Origin: Dokdonella_A sp963758365 | GTDB lineage: Bacteria; Pseudomonadota; Gammaproteobacteria; Xanthomonadales; Rhodanobacteraceae | Assembly (NCBI GenBank): GCA_963758365.1 | Contig: CAVWVB010000001.1 | Coordinates: forward strand, 1,550,001-1,614,000 | Length of the DNA: 64,000 nt | Direction of reading: 5' to 3' | Part shown: positions 8,952 through 18,351 of the stretch, in pieces | How the letters are laid out: each line of letters opens with the position of its first letter | How positions within the stretch are numbered: position 1 is the first letter of the stretch | Program-made: the position numbers and the translations under genes | Notes under the pieces: generated by a model | What the model saw: the letters and a program-made list of their open reading frames with translations, nothing else | Told to the model about the DNA's origin: nothing | Databases searched by the model: none

Positions 8952-11900
8952 GTGCGCGTCCGCTCCGCTGGCTCTGCGCCTGTCTGCTCGTATTCGCGGC
9001 GAGCGCGCACGCGGCGGACGCTGTCGCGCTGGACGCGTTCGGCGATCCCGGTGCGTGGTCGGCCGTCGCTTCGGACCAGGTGACGACGACCCTGCGCGAG
9101 GATTCCAGCGCGGGCAAAGCCGCCCTGTGTCTTGATTTCGACTTTCATGGCGTGTCCGGCTATGCGGCCATGCGCCGCGCGCTGCCGATCAGCTATCCGG
9201 CCAACTATGCGTTCTCGTTCCAGGTGCGCGGCAAGGCTCCGGCGAACTCGCTGCAGTTCAAGCTCGTCGACGCGAGCGGCGACAACGTCTGGTGGGTCAA
9301 TCGCGAGGCCTTCGCGTTTCCTCCCGCCTGGAGCACGCTGCGCTACAAGAAGCGCGAGATCCGCTTTGCGTGGGGTCCAGCTACGGATCGCAGCCTGCAC
9401 GAAAGCGCGAGCATCGAGTTCACCATCCAGGCGGGCCACGGCGGCAGCGGAGAAGTCTGCTTCTCCGACCTGCAGCTGCACGAATTGCCGGTGCCGCCCG
9501 CGCATTGGCCGGCGCCGCGCGTGCGCGCGACTTCGACCCTGCGCGGTTCCGCGCCGCAGCAAGCGATCGACGGCGATACCGCAACCGCCTGGCGCAGCGA
9601 TCCGCGCCGCGGCAGGACGCAGACACTGACCCTCGACTTCGGCGCCGCGCGCGAGTTCGGCGGGCTGATCCTGCACTGGCGGGGCCAAGCATACGCATCG
9701 CGCTACGACGTGGAGGTCTCCGACGACGCGCACGAGTGGCGCCGGGTGCGCCACGTCGAGCGCGGCAATGGCGGGGTCGATCCCCTGTATCTGCCCGAAT
9801 CCGAATCGCGCTACCTGCGGCTGCGCATGCTCGACGGGCCCTCGTCCGGCTATGCGCTCGCCGGGGTCGAGATCGAGGATCTCGCGTTCGGCGCGTCGGC
9901 GAACGCATTCTTCTCCGCACTCGCCAAACAGGTGCCGCGCGGTTTCTACCCGCGTGCGTTTCACGACGAACAGACCTACTGGACGGTCGTCGGCATCGAT
10001 GGCGGGCACGCGAGCGGTCTGCTGTCCGAGGACGGCGCGCTCGAGGTCGCGCGCGGCGGCTTCTCGATCGAACCCTTCCTGATCGAAGCGCCTGCGGCCG
10101 GGGCATCCGGCAACACGCACGCGGCCGCGGTCACGACCTGGGCCGACGTCACGATCACCCATGCGCTGGCTGACGAATACCTGCCGATGCCGCGCGTCAC
10201 CTGGCGCGAGGACGGCCTCGATCTGGAAATCGCCGCATTCGCCGCGGGCAGGCCGGGCCGTTCGCAGCTGCTCGCGCGCTACACTCTGACGAACCGATCC
10301 GCGCACGCGCGCACGATTACCCTGGCGCTTGCGCTGCGCCCATTCCAGGTCAATCCCGCGGTGCAGTTCCTGAATACGCCGGGCGGGGTCAGTCCGATCC
10401 ACGATCTTGGCTGGGACGGCCGCGTGATCGCGGTCGACGGCCAACCGCGCGTGGTCGCTCTCGACCGCGCCGCCGCATTCATCGCGAGTCCGTTCGACTC
10501 GGGCATGGTCGTCGAGCACCTCGCCGAGGTTGCGAGTCGCGTCGGCGGGGCGGCCCATTTCGAGCAGCCACGCGTGACGCGCGATCCGAACGGCCTCGCG
10601 TCCGGCGCCCTGCTCTATCGGATCGAGCTCGCTGCGGGCGCGCAGCGCGTGCTCGGTCTGGAGATCCCGCTCGAGGGCAGCGCGACGCCGCTGCAGCGCG
10701 AGCCGGCTGCGTGGATGGCTGCGCAGGAACGCGCGGTCGCCGCGCAATGGCACGCGCAACTCGACCGCGTCACGCTGCGCGTGCCCGCCGCCGGGCGCGC
10801 GCTCGCCGATACGCTGCGCAGCGCCCTCGCATACATCCTGATCGAACGCGACGGTGCGGCGCTGCGGCCGGGCACGCGTTCCTATGCGCGATCATGGATC
10901 CGCGACGGCGCGATGATGTCCGAGGCGCTGTTGCGGCTTGGCCATGCGGACGCGGCGCGCGCATATCTGGAATGGTATGCGCCCTACCAGTTCCGCAACG
11001 GCAAGGTGCCGTGCTGCGTCGACGCGCGCGGCTCGGACCCGGTGCCCGAGAACGACAGCCAGGGCGAACTGATCCATCTGGTCGACCAGGTCTGGCGCTA
11101 CACCGGCGATCACGATCTGCTCGCCGCGATGTGGCCGCACGTCGATGCAGCCGCTCGTTACATGGACACGCTGCGTGCGATCGAGCGCGGTGAAGTCAAC
11201 CGCGCTGCCGGTCGGCGCGCGTTCTACGGCCTGATGCCCGCCTCGATCAGCCACGAGGGCTACTCGGCCAAACCGATGCATTCGTACTGGGACGACTTCT
11301 GGTCGCTGCGCGGCTACAAGGATGCGGTGGCGATCGCCGAGGCTCTGGGGCGCGATGCGGACGCGGCTCGCCTGCGCGGCTCGCGCGACGAGTTCCGCAC
11401 CGACCTGTATGCGTCGCTGCGCGCGGCCGTTGCCGAGCATGGCATCGACTATCTTCCGGGCAGTGCCGAACTCGGCGACTTCGACGCGACTTCGACCACG
11501 ATCGCGCTCGACCCCGGCGGAGAGCAGGCCGATCTGCCCGAAGCGCTGCTTCGCAACACCTTCGAACGCTACTGGCGATCCTTCGTCGCACGTCGCGACG
11601 GCAACGCTGCTTGGGACGCCTATACGCCCTATGAATGGCGCGTCGTCGGCACTTTCGTGCGGCTCGGCTGGCGCGACCGCGCGCTCGCGGCAATCGATTT
11701 CTTCATGCACGACCGCCGCCCGCCGGAATGGAACCAGTGGGCCGAGGTGGTCGGCCGCGACCCGCGCGCATCGCGTTTCGTCGGCGACATGCCGCACGGC
11801 TGGGTCGCATCCGACTTCATCCGCTCCACGCTCGATCTGTTCGCCTACGAACGCGACTCGGACCACGCGCTCGTGCTCGCGGCCGGAGTTCCGGAAGCCT

Positions 11901-12199
11901 GGCTCGACGGGGACGGTATCGCGATCGACGCGCTGCGCACCGCGTACGGCGAACTCGGCTATACGCTGCATCGCGACGCGGGCCGCCTGCGCTTGCGCAT
12001 TCCGGCCGGCGCGCTGCGCGTGCCGCCGGGCGGCCTGGTCTTCGCGTGGCCCGGTCTCGGCGCGGACACGACGGCCCGGCTCGGCGGCCGCCGCGTGCAT
12101 CCGGTGAACGGCGAAATCCGCATCCGCGAGCTTCCGGCCGATCTCGTGGTCGAGCGCGTCGACGCATCCGCGACGAAGCGCGAACGCGGATCGCGCTGA
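8948..12199 (+). CDS. Large secreted glycoside hydrolase with CBM11-like and F5/8 type C domains
   Basis: 1083 aa. A signal peptide (LRWLCACLLVFAASAHA) is followed by a CBM11-like region (about 25-180: GDPGAWSAV, YAFSFQVRGKAPANSLQFKLVD). Next is a discoidin/F5/8 type C domain (about 190-315: DGDTATAWRSDPRRG, LTLDFGAAREFGGLILHW), then a beta-sandwich, and from about residue 620 an (alpha/alpha)6 toroid typical of glycogen-debranching or trehalase-like hydrolases (SYARSWIRDGAMMSEALLRLGH, PENDSQGELIHLVDQVW). The usual database name is coagulation factor 5/8 type domain protein. It probably trims or debranches oligosaccharides in the periplasm or outside. The linkage is unknown. It is last in the plus-strand operon and convergent with eda 10 bp away. 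Confidence 0.8.
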   Translation: MSARPLRWLCACLLVFAASAHAADAVALDAFGDPGAWSAVASDQVTTTLREDSSAGKAALCLDFDFHGVSGYAAMRRALPISYPANYAFSFQVRGKAPANSLQFKLVDASGDNVWWVNREAFAFPPAWSTLRYKKREIRFAWGPATDRSLHESASIEFTIQAGHGGSGEVCFSDLQLHELPVPPAHWPAPRVRATSTLRGSAPQQAIDGDTATAWRSDPRRGRTQTLTLDFGAAREFGGLILHWRGQAYASRYDVEVSDDAHEWRRVRHVERGNGGVDPLYLPESESRYLRLRMLDGPSSGYALAGVEIEDLAFGASANAFFSALAKQVPRGFYPRAFHDEQTYWTVVGIDGGHASGLLSEDGALEVARGGFSIEPFLIEAPAAGASGNTHAAAVTTWADVTITHALADEYLPMPRVTWREDGLDLEIAAFAAGRPGRSQLLARYTLTNRSAHARTITLALALRPFQVNPAVQFLNTPGGVSPIHDLGWDGRVIAVDGQPRVVALDRAAAFIASPFDSGMVVEHLAEVASRVGGAAHFEQPRVTRDPNGLASGALLYRIELAAGAQRVLGLEIPLEGSATPLQREPAAWMAAQERAVAAQWHAQLDRVTLRVPAAGRALADTLRSALAYILIERDGAALRPGTRSYARSWIRDGAMMSEALLRLGHADAARAYLEWYAPYQFRNGKVPCCVDARGSDPVPENDSQGELIHLVDQVWRYTGDHDLLAAMWPHVDAAARYMDTLRAIERGEVNRAAGRRAFYGLMPASISHEGYSAKPMHSYWDDFWSLRGYKDAVAIAEALGRDADAARLRGSRDEFRTDLYASLRAAVAEHGIDYLPGSAELGDFDATSTTIALDPGGEQADLPEALLRNTFERYWRSFVARRDGNAAWDAYTPYEWRVVGTFVRLGWRDRALAAIDFFMHDRRPPEWNQWAEVVGRDPRASRFVGDMPHGWVASDFIRSTLDLFAYERDSDHALVLAAGVPEAWLDGDGIAIDALRTAYGELGYTLHRDAGRLRLRIPAGALRVPPGGLVFAWPGLGADTTARLGGRRVHPVNGEIRIRELPADLVVERVDASATKRERGSR

Positions 12200-12209
12200 C
12201 GCGGCGGAT

Positions 12210-12890
12210 TCAGGCGCCTGATGCGGCCGTTGCCCGGTGCGCGCGCGTGGCTGCGGCCGTGATCAGGTCGTAGCGCTCCGCTGCAAGCCACTGCGGGCGC
12301 ACCATCCACGATCCGCCGACGCAGACCACGTTGCGTTCGGCCAGATACCGCGGCGCGTCGGCTTCGCCGATTCCGCCGGTCGGGCACAGCAGCAGGTCGG
12401 CGAGCGGTCCCTGCAACGCCCGGATCAACGCGAGGCCGCCGACTGCCGCTGCCGGGAACAGCTTGCATACGCGAAAGCCGCGTTCCGCCAGGGCCAGCAG
12501 TTCGGTCGGAGTCGCCGCGCCGGGGACCGCGGGCATTCCAGACCCGGCCAGCGCTGCCGCGAGAGCGGGCGGAGTCCCCGGCGTCACGAGGAAATCCGCA
12601 CCCGCTGCGCGCACCGCCTCGATCTGCGCCGCACCGAGTACGGTCCCCGCGCCGACCGCGAGCGCGGGCACGTCCGCCTTGATCGCGGCGATCGCTGCGA
12701 CCGCAGCCGAGGTACGCAGCGTGATTTCGATCGCCGACAGCCCGCCTCCGGCGAGCGCGCGTGCGACCGCGACACCCTGCGCTGCCGAGGACACCGTCAG
12801 CACCGGCAGGACCGCCGCCTTGCGCAGCAGCACGATCGCGGCATCCTGGGTGCGGTCGAGATCGGGAATGCCCGTGCCCATCTCATGCAT
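12210..12890 (-). CDS. eda: KDPG aldolase (2-dehydro-3-deoxyphosphogluconate aldolase)
   Basis: 226 aa, slightly longer than the usual 210-215. It cleaves 2-keto-3-deoxy-6-phosphogluconate into pyruvate and glyceraldehyde-3-phosphate, the last Entner-Doudoroff step. The catalytic Glu sits in IEITLRT and the Schiff-base Lys in CKLFPA; the phosphate site GGIGE is present. Its start overlaps the end of edd by 8 bp, and it is the last gene of the zwf-glk-pgl-edd-eda operon. A TCAGGCGCCTGA palindrome covers the stop codon between it and the convergent hydrolase gene. Confidence 0.95.
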   Translation of the reverse strand: MHEMGTGIPDLDRTQDAAIVLLRKAAVLPVLTVSSAAQGVAVARALAGGGLSAIEITLRTSAAVAAIAAIKADVPALAVGAGTVLGAAQIEAVRAAGADFLVTPGTPPALAAALAGSGMPAVPGAATPTELLALAERGFRVCKLFPAAAVGGLALIRALQGPLADLLLCPTGGIGEADAPRYLAERNVVCVGGSWMVRPQWLAAERYDLITAAATRAHRATAASGA

Positions 12891-14798
12891 CCTTGGTATC
12901 GAACGGCGCGTAGGCCGCGAGGTGACCGATATCGTATTCGGTCTCGGTCGGACGCGACGCCGCGGCCATCGCTCCGGGCAGCGGCCCGCACGAGATCGAC
13001 AGCGCGCCCTGGTCGGCCGGACCGACGATCGCGCGGTTGAACGCGAACAGCGCGCGCCCCGTATCCTGGGCGGCGGGAGCGGCGTTCGAGGACGCGCTGC
13101 GCGCGCCCCACTGCACCGGATCGACGCGTGCTTCGAGGCGCCGCGACTCGCAGTCGAGCAGGATCCGGTCGCCCGTGCGCACGCGCGCGATGCCGCCGCC
13201 GAGCGCCGCTTCGGGCGTCACGTGGATCGCCGAGGGCACCTTGCCCGATGCGCCCGAGAGACGGCCATCGGTGACCAGGGCCACGTGACGGCCCTGGTTC
13301 TGAAGCATGCCCAGCAACGGCATCAAGCTGTGCATCTCCGGCATGCCGTTCGCGTGCGGCCCCTGCCGACGCACGACCGCGACGAAATCGCGCGGCAACG
13401 TGCCGCTCTTGTGCAGGCGACGCAGCTCGGCCGGATCGTCGACGACCACCGCAGGCGCCTCGACGCGGCGGTGCTCGGCCTTGACCGCCGAGATCTTGAC
13501 CAGCGCACGACCGAGGTTGCCCTCCAGCAGGCGCAGACCGCCGCTGGCTTCGAACGGCTGTACGGTCGGGCGCAGCACCTCGAGGTCGCCACTGGCGGCC
13601 GCGCCGGCCACGTACTCGACGCCTGACGCGGCGAGTCGCGGCTCATTCGTGTACGCACGCAATCCGTGCGGCATGATCGTCCCGACATCGTGCAGCAGAC
13701 CGGCATCGAGCAACTCGCGAAACAGATAGGCATTGCCCCCGGCGGCGTGGAAGCGGTTCACGTCTGCCGCGCCGTTCGGGTAAATCCGCGCGATCAGCGG
13801 CACGCAGCGTGCGAGCGCATCGAAATCCTCCCAGGTCACCGCGATGCCCGCGGCGCGCGCGACCGCAACGAGGTGGATCGTATGGTTGGTGGAACCGCCG
13901 CTGGCCAGCAATGCGACGATCGCGTTGACCAGGGCGCGCTCGTCGACGAGCCGACCCAGCGGCCGGTAGTCGTCGCCGAGCGCGCTGATTTCGATCGCGC
14001 GCCGCGTGGCCGCGTGCGTCAGTGCGTCGCGCAAGCGTGTACCCGGATTGACGAACGAGGTGCCCGGAAGCTGCAGTCCCATTGCCTCGAGCAGGATCTG
14101 GTTGGAATTGGCGGTGCCGTAGAACGTGCACGTGCCGGGTGCGTGATACGAAGCCGATTCCGCCTCGAGCAGTTCCTCGCGGGTCGCCTCACCCGCGGCA
14201 TAGCGCTCGCGCACGTCGGCCTTGGCCTTGTTCGGCAGCCCCGACGGCATCGGCCCCGCGGGCACGAACACGACCGGCAGATGACCGAACGCGAGCGCCC
14301 CGATCAGCAGGCCAGGCACGATCTTGTCGCACACGCCGAGGCACAGCGCAGCGTCGAACATGTCGTGCGACAGCGCGATCGCGGTCGCCTGCGCGATCAC
14401 ATCGCGGCTGAACAGCGACAGCTCCATGCCGACGCGGCCCTGGGTCACGCCGTCGCACATCGCGGGCACACCGCCGGCAACCTGTGCGGTCGCGCCTTGC
14501 CGGCGCGCCACGTCGCGGATCACGTCGGGATAACACTCGAACGGCTGATGCGCCGACAGCATGTCGTTGTACGCGGTGACGATGCCGAGATTCGGTTCGG
14601 CGGCGGCTTTCAGCGCCGCCTTGTCGTGGGTACCGCAGGCCGCGAACGCGTGCGCGAGATTTCCGCAGGACAGCCGGCTGCGGCTGGCGCCGCGCGCGTG
14701 CGCTTCGCGTCGACGAGCTCGAGATAAGCTCCGCGTGTCGCGCTGCTGCGCTCACGGATACGTGCGGTGATTTCCTCGACGCGTGGATTCATCGACAT
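12883..14798 (-). CDS. edd: Phosphogluconate dehydratase, frameshifted near the N-terminus
   Basis: Converts 6-phosphogluconate to KDPG and carries an Fe-S cluster. The main frame covers YNDMLSAHQPF, GGVPAMCDGVTQG, CDKIVPG, GPMPSGLPNK, ESASYHAPGTCTFYGTANSNQ and VTDGRLSGASGKVPSA, all Edd hallmarks. The N-terminus (MSMNPRVEEITARIRERS...YLELVDAK) is in another frame with a good ribosome site (GGGGAGA, 8 nt before ATG 14798). The frames meet around 14690-14705 in a CGCGCGCGGCG run. The span of 1916 bp is one base short of a multiple of three, and one added base would give 638 aa with SCGNLAHAFAAC restored. This is a real mutation or a consensus error in a GC repeat; a functional gene is likely, since the rest is intact. 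Confidence 0.9.
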
Positions 14799-14832
14799 CG
14801 GAAATTCTCCCCGAGCGGACGCGGGCGCCGGA

Positions 14833-15579
14833 TCACGTGGCGCACCAGTGGACCTGCAGGCGCGCGCCAGCAATCTCGGCGGCGACGCGGATCGGTGCCG
14901 CGTTTGCCGGGTCGGCGCTCAGCGCACGCTCGAGGACCGTGCGTCGGGCCGCGCCACGAATCAGCAGCAGGCGTGTATCCGCAAGCGCGAGGCCGGCCGG
15001 GGTCAGGCTGATCCGCCGCGGCCATTCGCGCGCGCCCGCGCAGCCGTGGGCGTCGACCTCGACATAGGGATCATGCGAACACAGGGTGCGCGCAAGATCG
15101 GCGGCACCGGCGAACCACGAGGCGGTATGGCCGTCATCGCCCATTCCGAGCAGGGCCGCGGCGACCGTGTAGCGCGGCACCGCGTCCGACCAGCGCTGGT
15201 TGCAGGCACGCACCGCGTCCGCGAGCGAACGACCCGCTTCGCGCAACGGCCAGAAGGTGGCAGCGCCGGCGGCTCCGGCCAGCAGCGTCGTGCGCACGAG
15301 GCGCGCGTTGCTGCCCGCAGCCTGCGCGTCGACGTCGCGCTCGTCGACCAGCGAGACGATCACGCGCGTCCAGTCCAGACGTGCCTGCGCGAGCGCGCGC
15401 AGGGCCGGTGCGGGCGTCGCGCCGCCGGACAGCAGCAGCACGGCCCGCTCGTGCCCGGCGAGCGCCGCGTTCACAGCGACGCACACGGCCGCGACGACTC
15501 CGTCCGCCCACTCGCGCTCATTCGCGCTCGGTCGCCAGACCACACTCTCGTCGAGGCCGCCAACGGCGCGCGGACTCAT
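14833..15579 (-). CDS. pgl: 6-phosphogluconolactonase
   Basis: 248 aa. Hydrolyses 6-phosphogluconolactone made by Zwf. Family motifs are LLLSGGATPAPALRAL near the start, VSLVDERDVDAQAAGSNARLV, and ALLGMGDDGHTASWF. The ATG at 15579 overlaps the glk stop by 4 bp, which decides the start over upstream in-frame codons that would run deep into glk. It ends 34 bp before the edd start. Confidence 0.93.
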   Translation of the reverse strand: MSPRAVGGLDESVVWRPSANEREWADGVVAAVCVAVNAALAGHERAVLLLSGGATPAPALRALAQARLDWTRVIVSLVDERDVDAQAAGSNARLVRTTLLAGAAGAATFWPLREAGRSLADAVRACNQRWSDAVPRYTVAAALLGMGDDGHTASWFAGAADLARTLCSHDPYVEVDAHGCAGAREWPRRISLTPAGLALADTRLLLIRGAARRTVLERALSADPANAAPIRVAAEIAGARLQVHWCAT

Positions 15580-16607
15580 GCGCCGCGCTCCGCACCACCG
15601 GCGGCCACGCGTGCGTCGCGATCCCGCTCCGCAACAGCCATGACCGCTGCTCCGAGCAGGCCCGCGTCGGCATGCACGATTGCACTGGTCGACACTTTCG
15701 CGAGCACATCCGCGTAACGGCCCTTGGCCGTGAAGCGGCGACGGAATTCGCGGGGATCGAGTCCGGCGAGCAGGTGCGGCGTGAGTCCGCCGCCGATACA
15801 AACGCCGTCCCACGCGCCGAAGGCCAGCGCGAAGTCGCCCGCGAACGAACCGAGCATCGCGCAGAATCGGTCGAGCGTGGCGCGACACCGCGGATCGCTC
15901 GCCGCGCCCGCGGTGATCGCTTCGGGCGTCGACACCGAGGTCTCGACGCCTTCGATCTCGCCCAGCGTGCGATGCAGATTGACCAGCCCCGAGCCGCACA
16001 GCAGGCGCTCGGCGGAGACGCGTCCGAAGCGCTGCATGAGACGGCGCAGGATCTCGACTTCGATTGCATCGACGGGGGCGAAGCCGATGTGTCCGCCTTC
16101 GGTCTGCAGACCGACGAGACGGCCTTCCTCGATCAGCAGCGCGCCGACGCCGAGACCGGTGCCGGGTCCGACGACCGCGTAGGTCTGCCGGCGCGAACGA
16201 TCCACACGCGGCGCGGCCAGTTCACCGATCGCCTGCAGGTCCGCGGCGCCGAGTGCGGGCAGGCAATGGGCCATGGCCGCAAAGTCGTTGACGATGCGCA
16301 AGCCGTCGCAGGCGAGTTCCTCGGCGAGACGGCTGCGCGACAGGACCCAAGGATGATTCGTCATTCGCACTTCGTCGCCGGTGACCGGACCGGCAACCGC
16401 GAATAAAGCACGTATCGGGCGCGCGTCGACCTCGCGCAGGAAGCCGCGTGCGGCCTCGAGGAAGGTCGCGAATCCGGCGACCCGGTAACGGCGGATCGAC
16501 GCCGTCACGAGCGGCGACGCAGCGACCGGATCGGCGAGCGCGAAGCGCACGTTGGTACCACCGAGATCGGCCAGCAGCACGCGCGCATCGAGCCCCTTCC
16601 CGGTCAT
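15576..16607 (-). CDS. glk: Glucokinase
   Basis: 343 aa, the ROK-distant proteobacterial Glk family. The N-terminal phosphate motif is LLADLGGTNVRFAL; PGTGLGVGALL and EGGHIGFAP follow. It phosphorylates the free glucose produced by the neighbouring glycosidases. It overlaps zwf by 4 bp upstream and pgl by 4 bp downstream, so it is tightly embedded in the Entner-Doudoroff operon. Confidence 0.93.
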   Translation of the reverse strand: MTGKGLDARVLLADLGGTNVRFALADPVAASPLVTASIRRYRVAGFATFLEAARGFLREVDARPIRALFAVAGPVTGDEVRMTNHPWVLSRSRLAEELACDGLRIVNDFAAMAHCLPALGAADLQAIGELAAPRVDRSRRQTYAVVGPGTGLGVGALLIEEGRLVGLQTEGGHIGFAPVDAIEVEILRRLMQRFGRVSAERLLCGSGLVNLHRTLGEIEGVETSVSTPEAITAGAASDPRCRATLDRFCAMLGSFAGDFALAFGAWDGVCIGGGLTPHLLAGLDPREFRRRFTAKGRYADVLAKVSTSAIVHADAGLLGAAVMAVAERDRDARVAAGGAERGA

Positions 16608-18061
16608 CGCGCGATCCCCTCCGCATGCAGCGGGTCACGTTGCGACGCGGACGCATTACAGAGGAACTCCGCCGCAGCCGGCGGACCCCACGTGCCTGCC
16701 ATGTAAGGGTGGATCGGCGCGTCGGTTTCTCGCCAGGCCGAGATGATGCTGTCGATCCAGGCCCACGCCGCCTCGACTTCGTCGCTGCGCACGAACAAGG
16801 TCGAATTGCCATGCAGCGCGTCGAGCAGAAGGCGTTCGTACGCGATGCGCCGGCGCAGGGTCGGCTGCATGGACAGGTCGAGCGGCAACGGTTGTAGTTG
16901 CAGCGCGCCCCACTCGGGTCCGGCCAGGCTGCCCATGAGTTCGAGCTCGATGTTTTCCTGCGGCTGCAGGCGGATCACGAGTCGGTTCGGACTGGCCCGG
17001 TCGCGGCGGGGTTTTTCGAACAGCCAATGCGAGGTCGGACGAAAACTCACGACGACCTGGGTGCAGCGTTCGGCCAGACGCTTGCCCGTGCACAGGCGAA
17101 ACGGTACGCCGGCCCAACGCCAGTTGTCGATCGCGGCGCGCAGTGCGACGAAGGTTTCCACAGCTTCGCGCCCCTGCACGGCCTGCAGCGAAAAACCGGG
17201 CACCGGCGCGCCATCGATCAGGCCGGCCTGGTAGCGGCCGCGCACGGACTCACGCAGCACGCTGTCGGCAAGCATCGGGCGCAGCGCACGCAGGACCTTG
17301 AGCTTCTCGTCGCGCAGCACGTCCGCATCGAGCGACGCGGGCGGTTCCATCGCAACCAGACACAGCAGCTGCAGCATGTGGTTCTGCACCATGTCGCGCA
17401 ACGCGCCGTAATCGGCATAGTAGCTTTCACGGCCGTCGACGCCTGCGGTCTCGGCGACGAGGATATCGACCGACTCGATCCAGCGACGATGCCAGACCGC
17501 CTCGAGCAGGGTGTTGCCGAAGCGCAGTGCGAGCAGGTTCTGCACCGCGGCCTTGCCGAGGTAGTGGTCGATCCTGAACACACGATCTTCGCCGACGCAG
17601 GCGCCGATCGCCGCGTTGATCGCACGTGCGGATTCGAGGTCGCTGCCGATCGGCTTCTCGAGCACGAGACGCGCCGGCGCATCCAGCAGACCCGCGGACT
17701 TGAGTCCGTTTGCGATCGGCACGAACAGGTACGGCGGAGTCGCCAGGTAGCTCACGCACTCGCGCGTCGAAACCCCCGCGAGCGCGCCGGCAACCGCGCC
17801 GGAATCGGACAGGTCGACCGCGATGTAGTCGATGCGGTCCAGCAGTACGGCCATGCTGGCGGCATCCGCTGCGGCTTCGGCACCGAGCTGCGCAGCGAGC
17901 GCGGCGCGAAACGATGCGGTCTCGTGCGGCTCGCGCGCGAACGCGATGACACGGAACCCGGGCGGCAGCAGCCCGTCGCCCAGCAGATGCAGCAGCGCCG
18001 GAAAAAGCTGCCGCCTGGCGAGATCGCCGGTCGCACCGAACAACAGCAGGGTGTCGTGCAT
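16604..18061 (-). CDS. zwf: Glucose-6-phosphate 1-dehydrogenase
   Basis: 485 aa, normal length. An N-terminal NADP-binding GATGDLARRQLFPAL and the active-site RIDHYLGKAAVQNLLALRFG make the assignment firm. It oxidises glucose-6-phosphate to the lactone used by Pgl. It is the first gene of the five-gene operon; a 290-bp upstream gap should contain the promoter. Confidence 0.95.
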   Translation of the reverse strand: MHDTLLLFGATGDLARRQLFPALLHLLGDGLLPPGFRVIAFAREPHETASFRAALAAQLGAEAAADAASMAVLLDRIDYIAVDLSDSGAVAGALAGVSTRECVSYLATPPYLFVPIANGLKSAGLLDAPARLVLEKPIGSDLESARAINAAIGACVGEDRVFRIDHYLGKAAVQNLLALRFGNTLLEAVWHRRWIESVDILVAETAGVDGRESYYADYGALRDMVQNHMLQLLCLVAMEPPASLDADVLRDEKLKVLRALRPMLADSVLRESVRGRYQAGLIDGAPVPGFSLQAVQGREAVETFVALRAAIDNWRWAGVPFRLCTGKRLAERCTQVVVSFRPTSHWLFEKPRRDRASPNRLVIRLQPQENIELELMGSLAGPEWGALQLQPLPLDLSMQPTLRRRIAYERLLLDALHGNSTLFVRSDEVEAAWAWIDSIISAWRETDAPIHPYMAGTWGPPAAAEFLCNASASQRDPLHAEGIAR

Positions 18062-18351
18062 GGCTTCCTCAGACGATCCGGATCACGCGTGCGCCGCGCC
18101 GGGATCCGGGCTGACGCGAACGGCTCTCGTCCATGCGCCGTCCCGCCCGTGCGCGCTCCATGAGCACCCTCATGCCGGGACGCGAGGCGGACCCGGTTTC
18201 CTGCCGCACATCCCGCAGCGGGACCCGCCATCTCCACCCGGCCCTTGCCGTGAACGGGACGTCCCGGCCACGATGCTCCGGCGCCACTTCAACCCTCGCA
18301 GCCCGTCCCCGAATGACCCATGCCGCGCCCTGCCAACCGTGGGCCATCGGC
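18062..18351. other. Intergenic region between zwf and the beta-glucosidase gene
   Basis: No convincing gene. This is the presumed promoter region of the Entner-Doudoroff operon. A 12-bp perfect palindrome, CGGGACGTCCCG, lies at 18255-18266, about 190 bp upstream of zwf. It could be an operator but matches no consensus I can name. No HexR-like site (TGTARTTWWWTTACA) was seen. Confidence 0.3.

Noticed and set aside
12207..12225. TCAGGCGCCTGA palindrome between eda and the convergent hydrolase as a bidirectional terminator
   Set aside because: No T-run on either side and the stem is short; kept only as a note in the eda entry.
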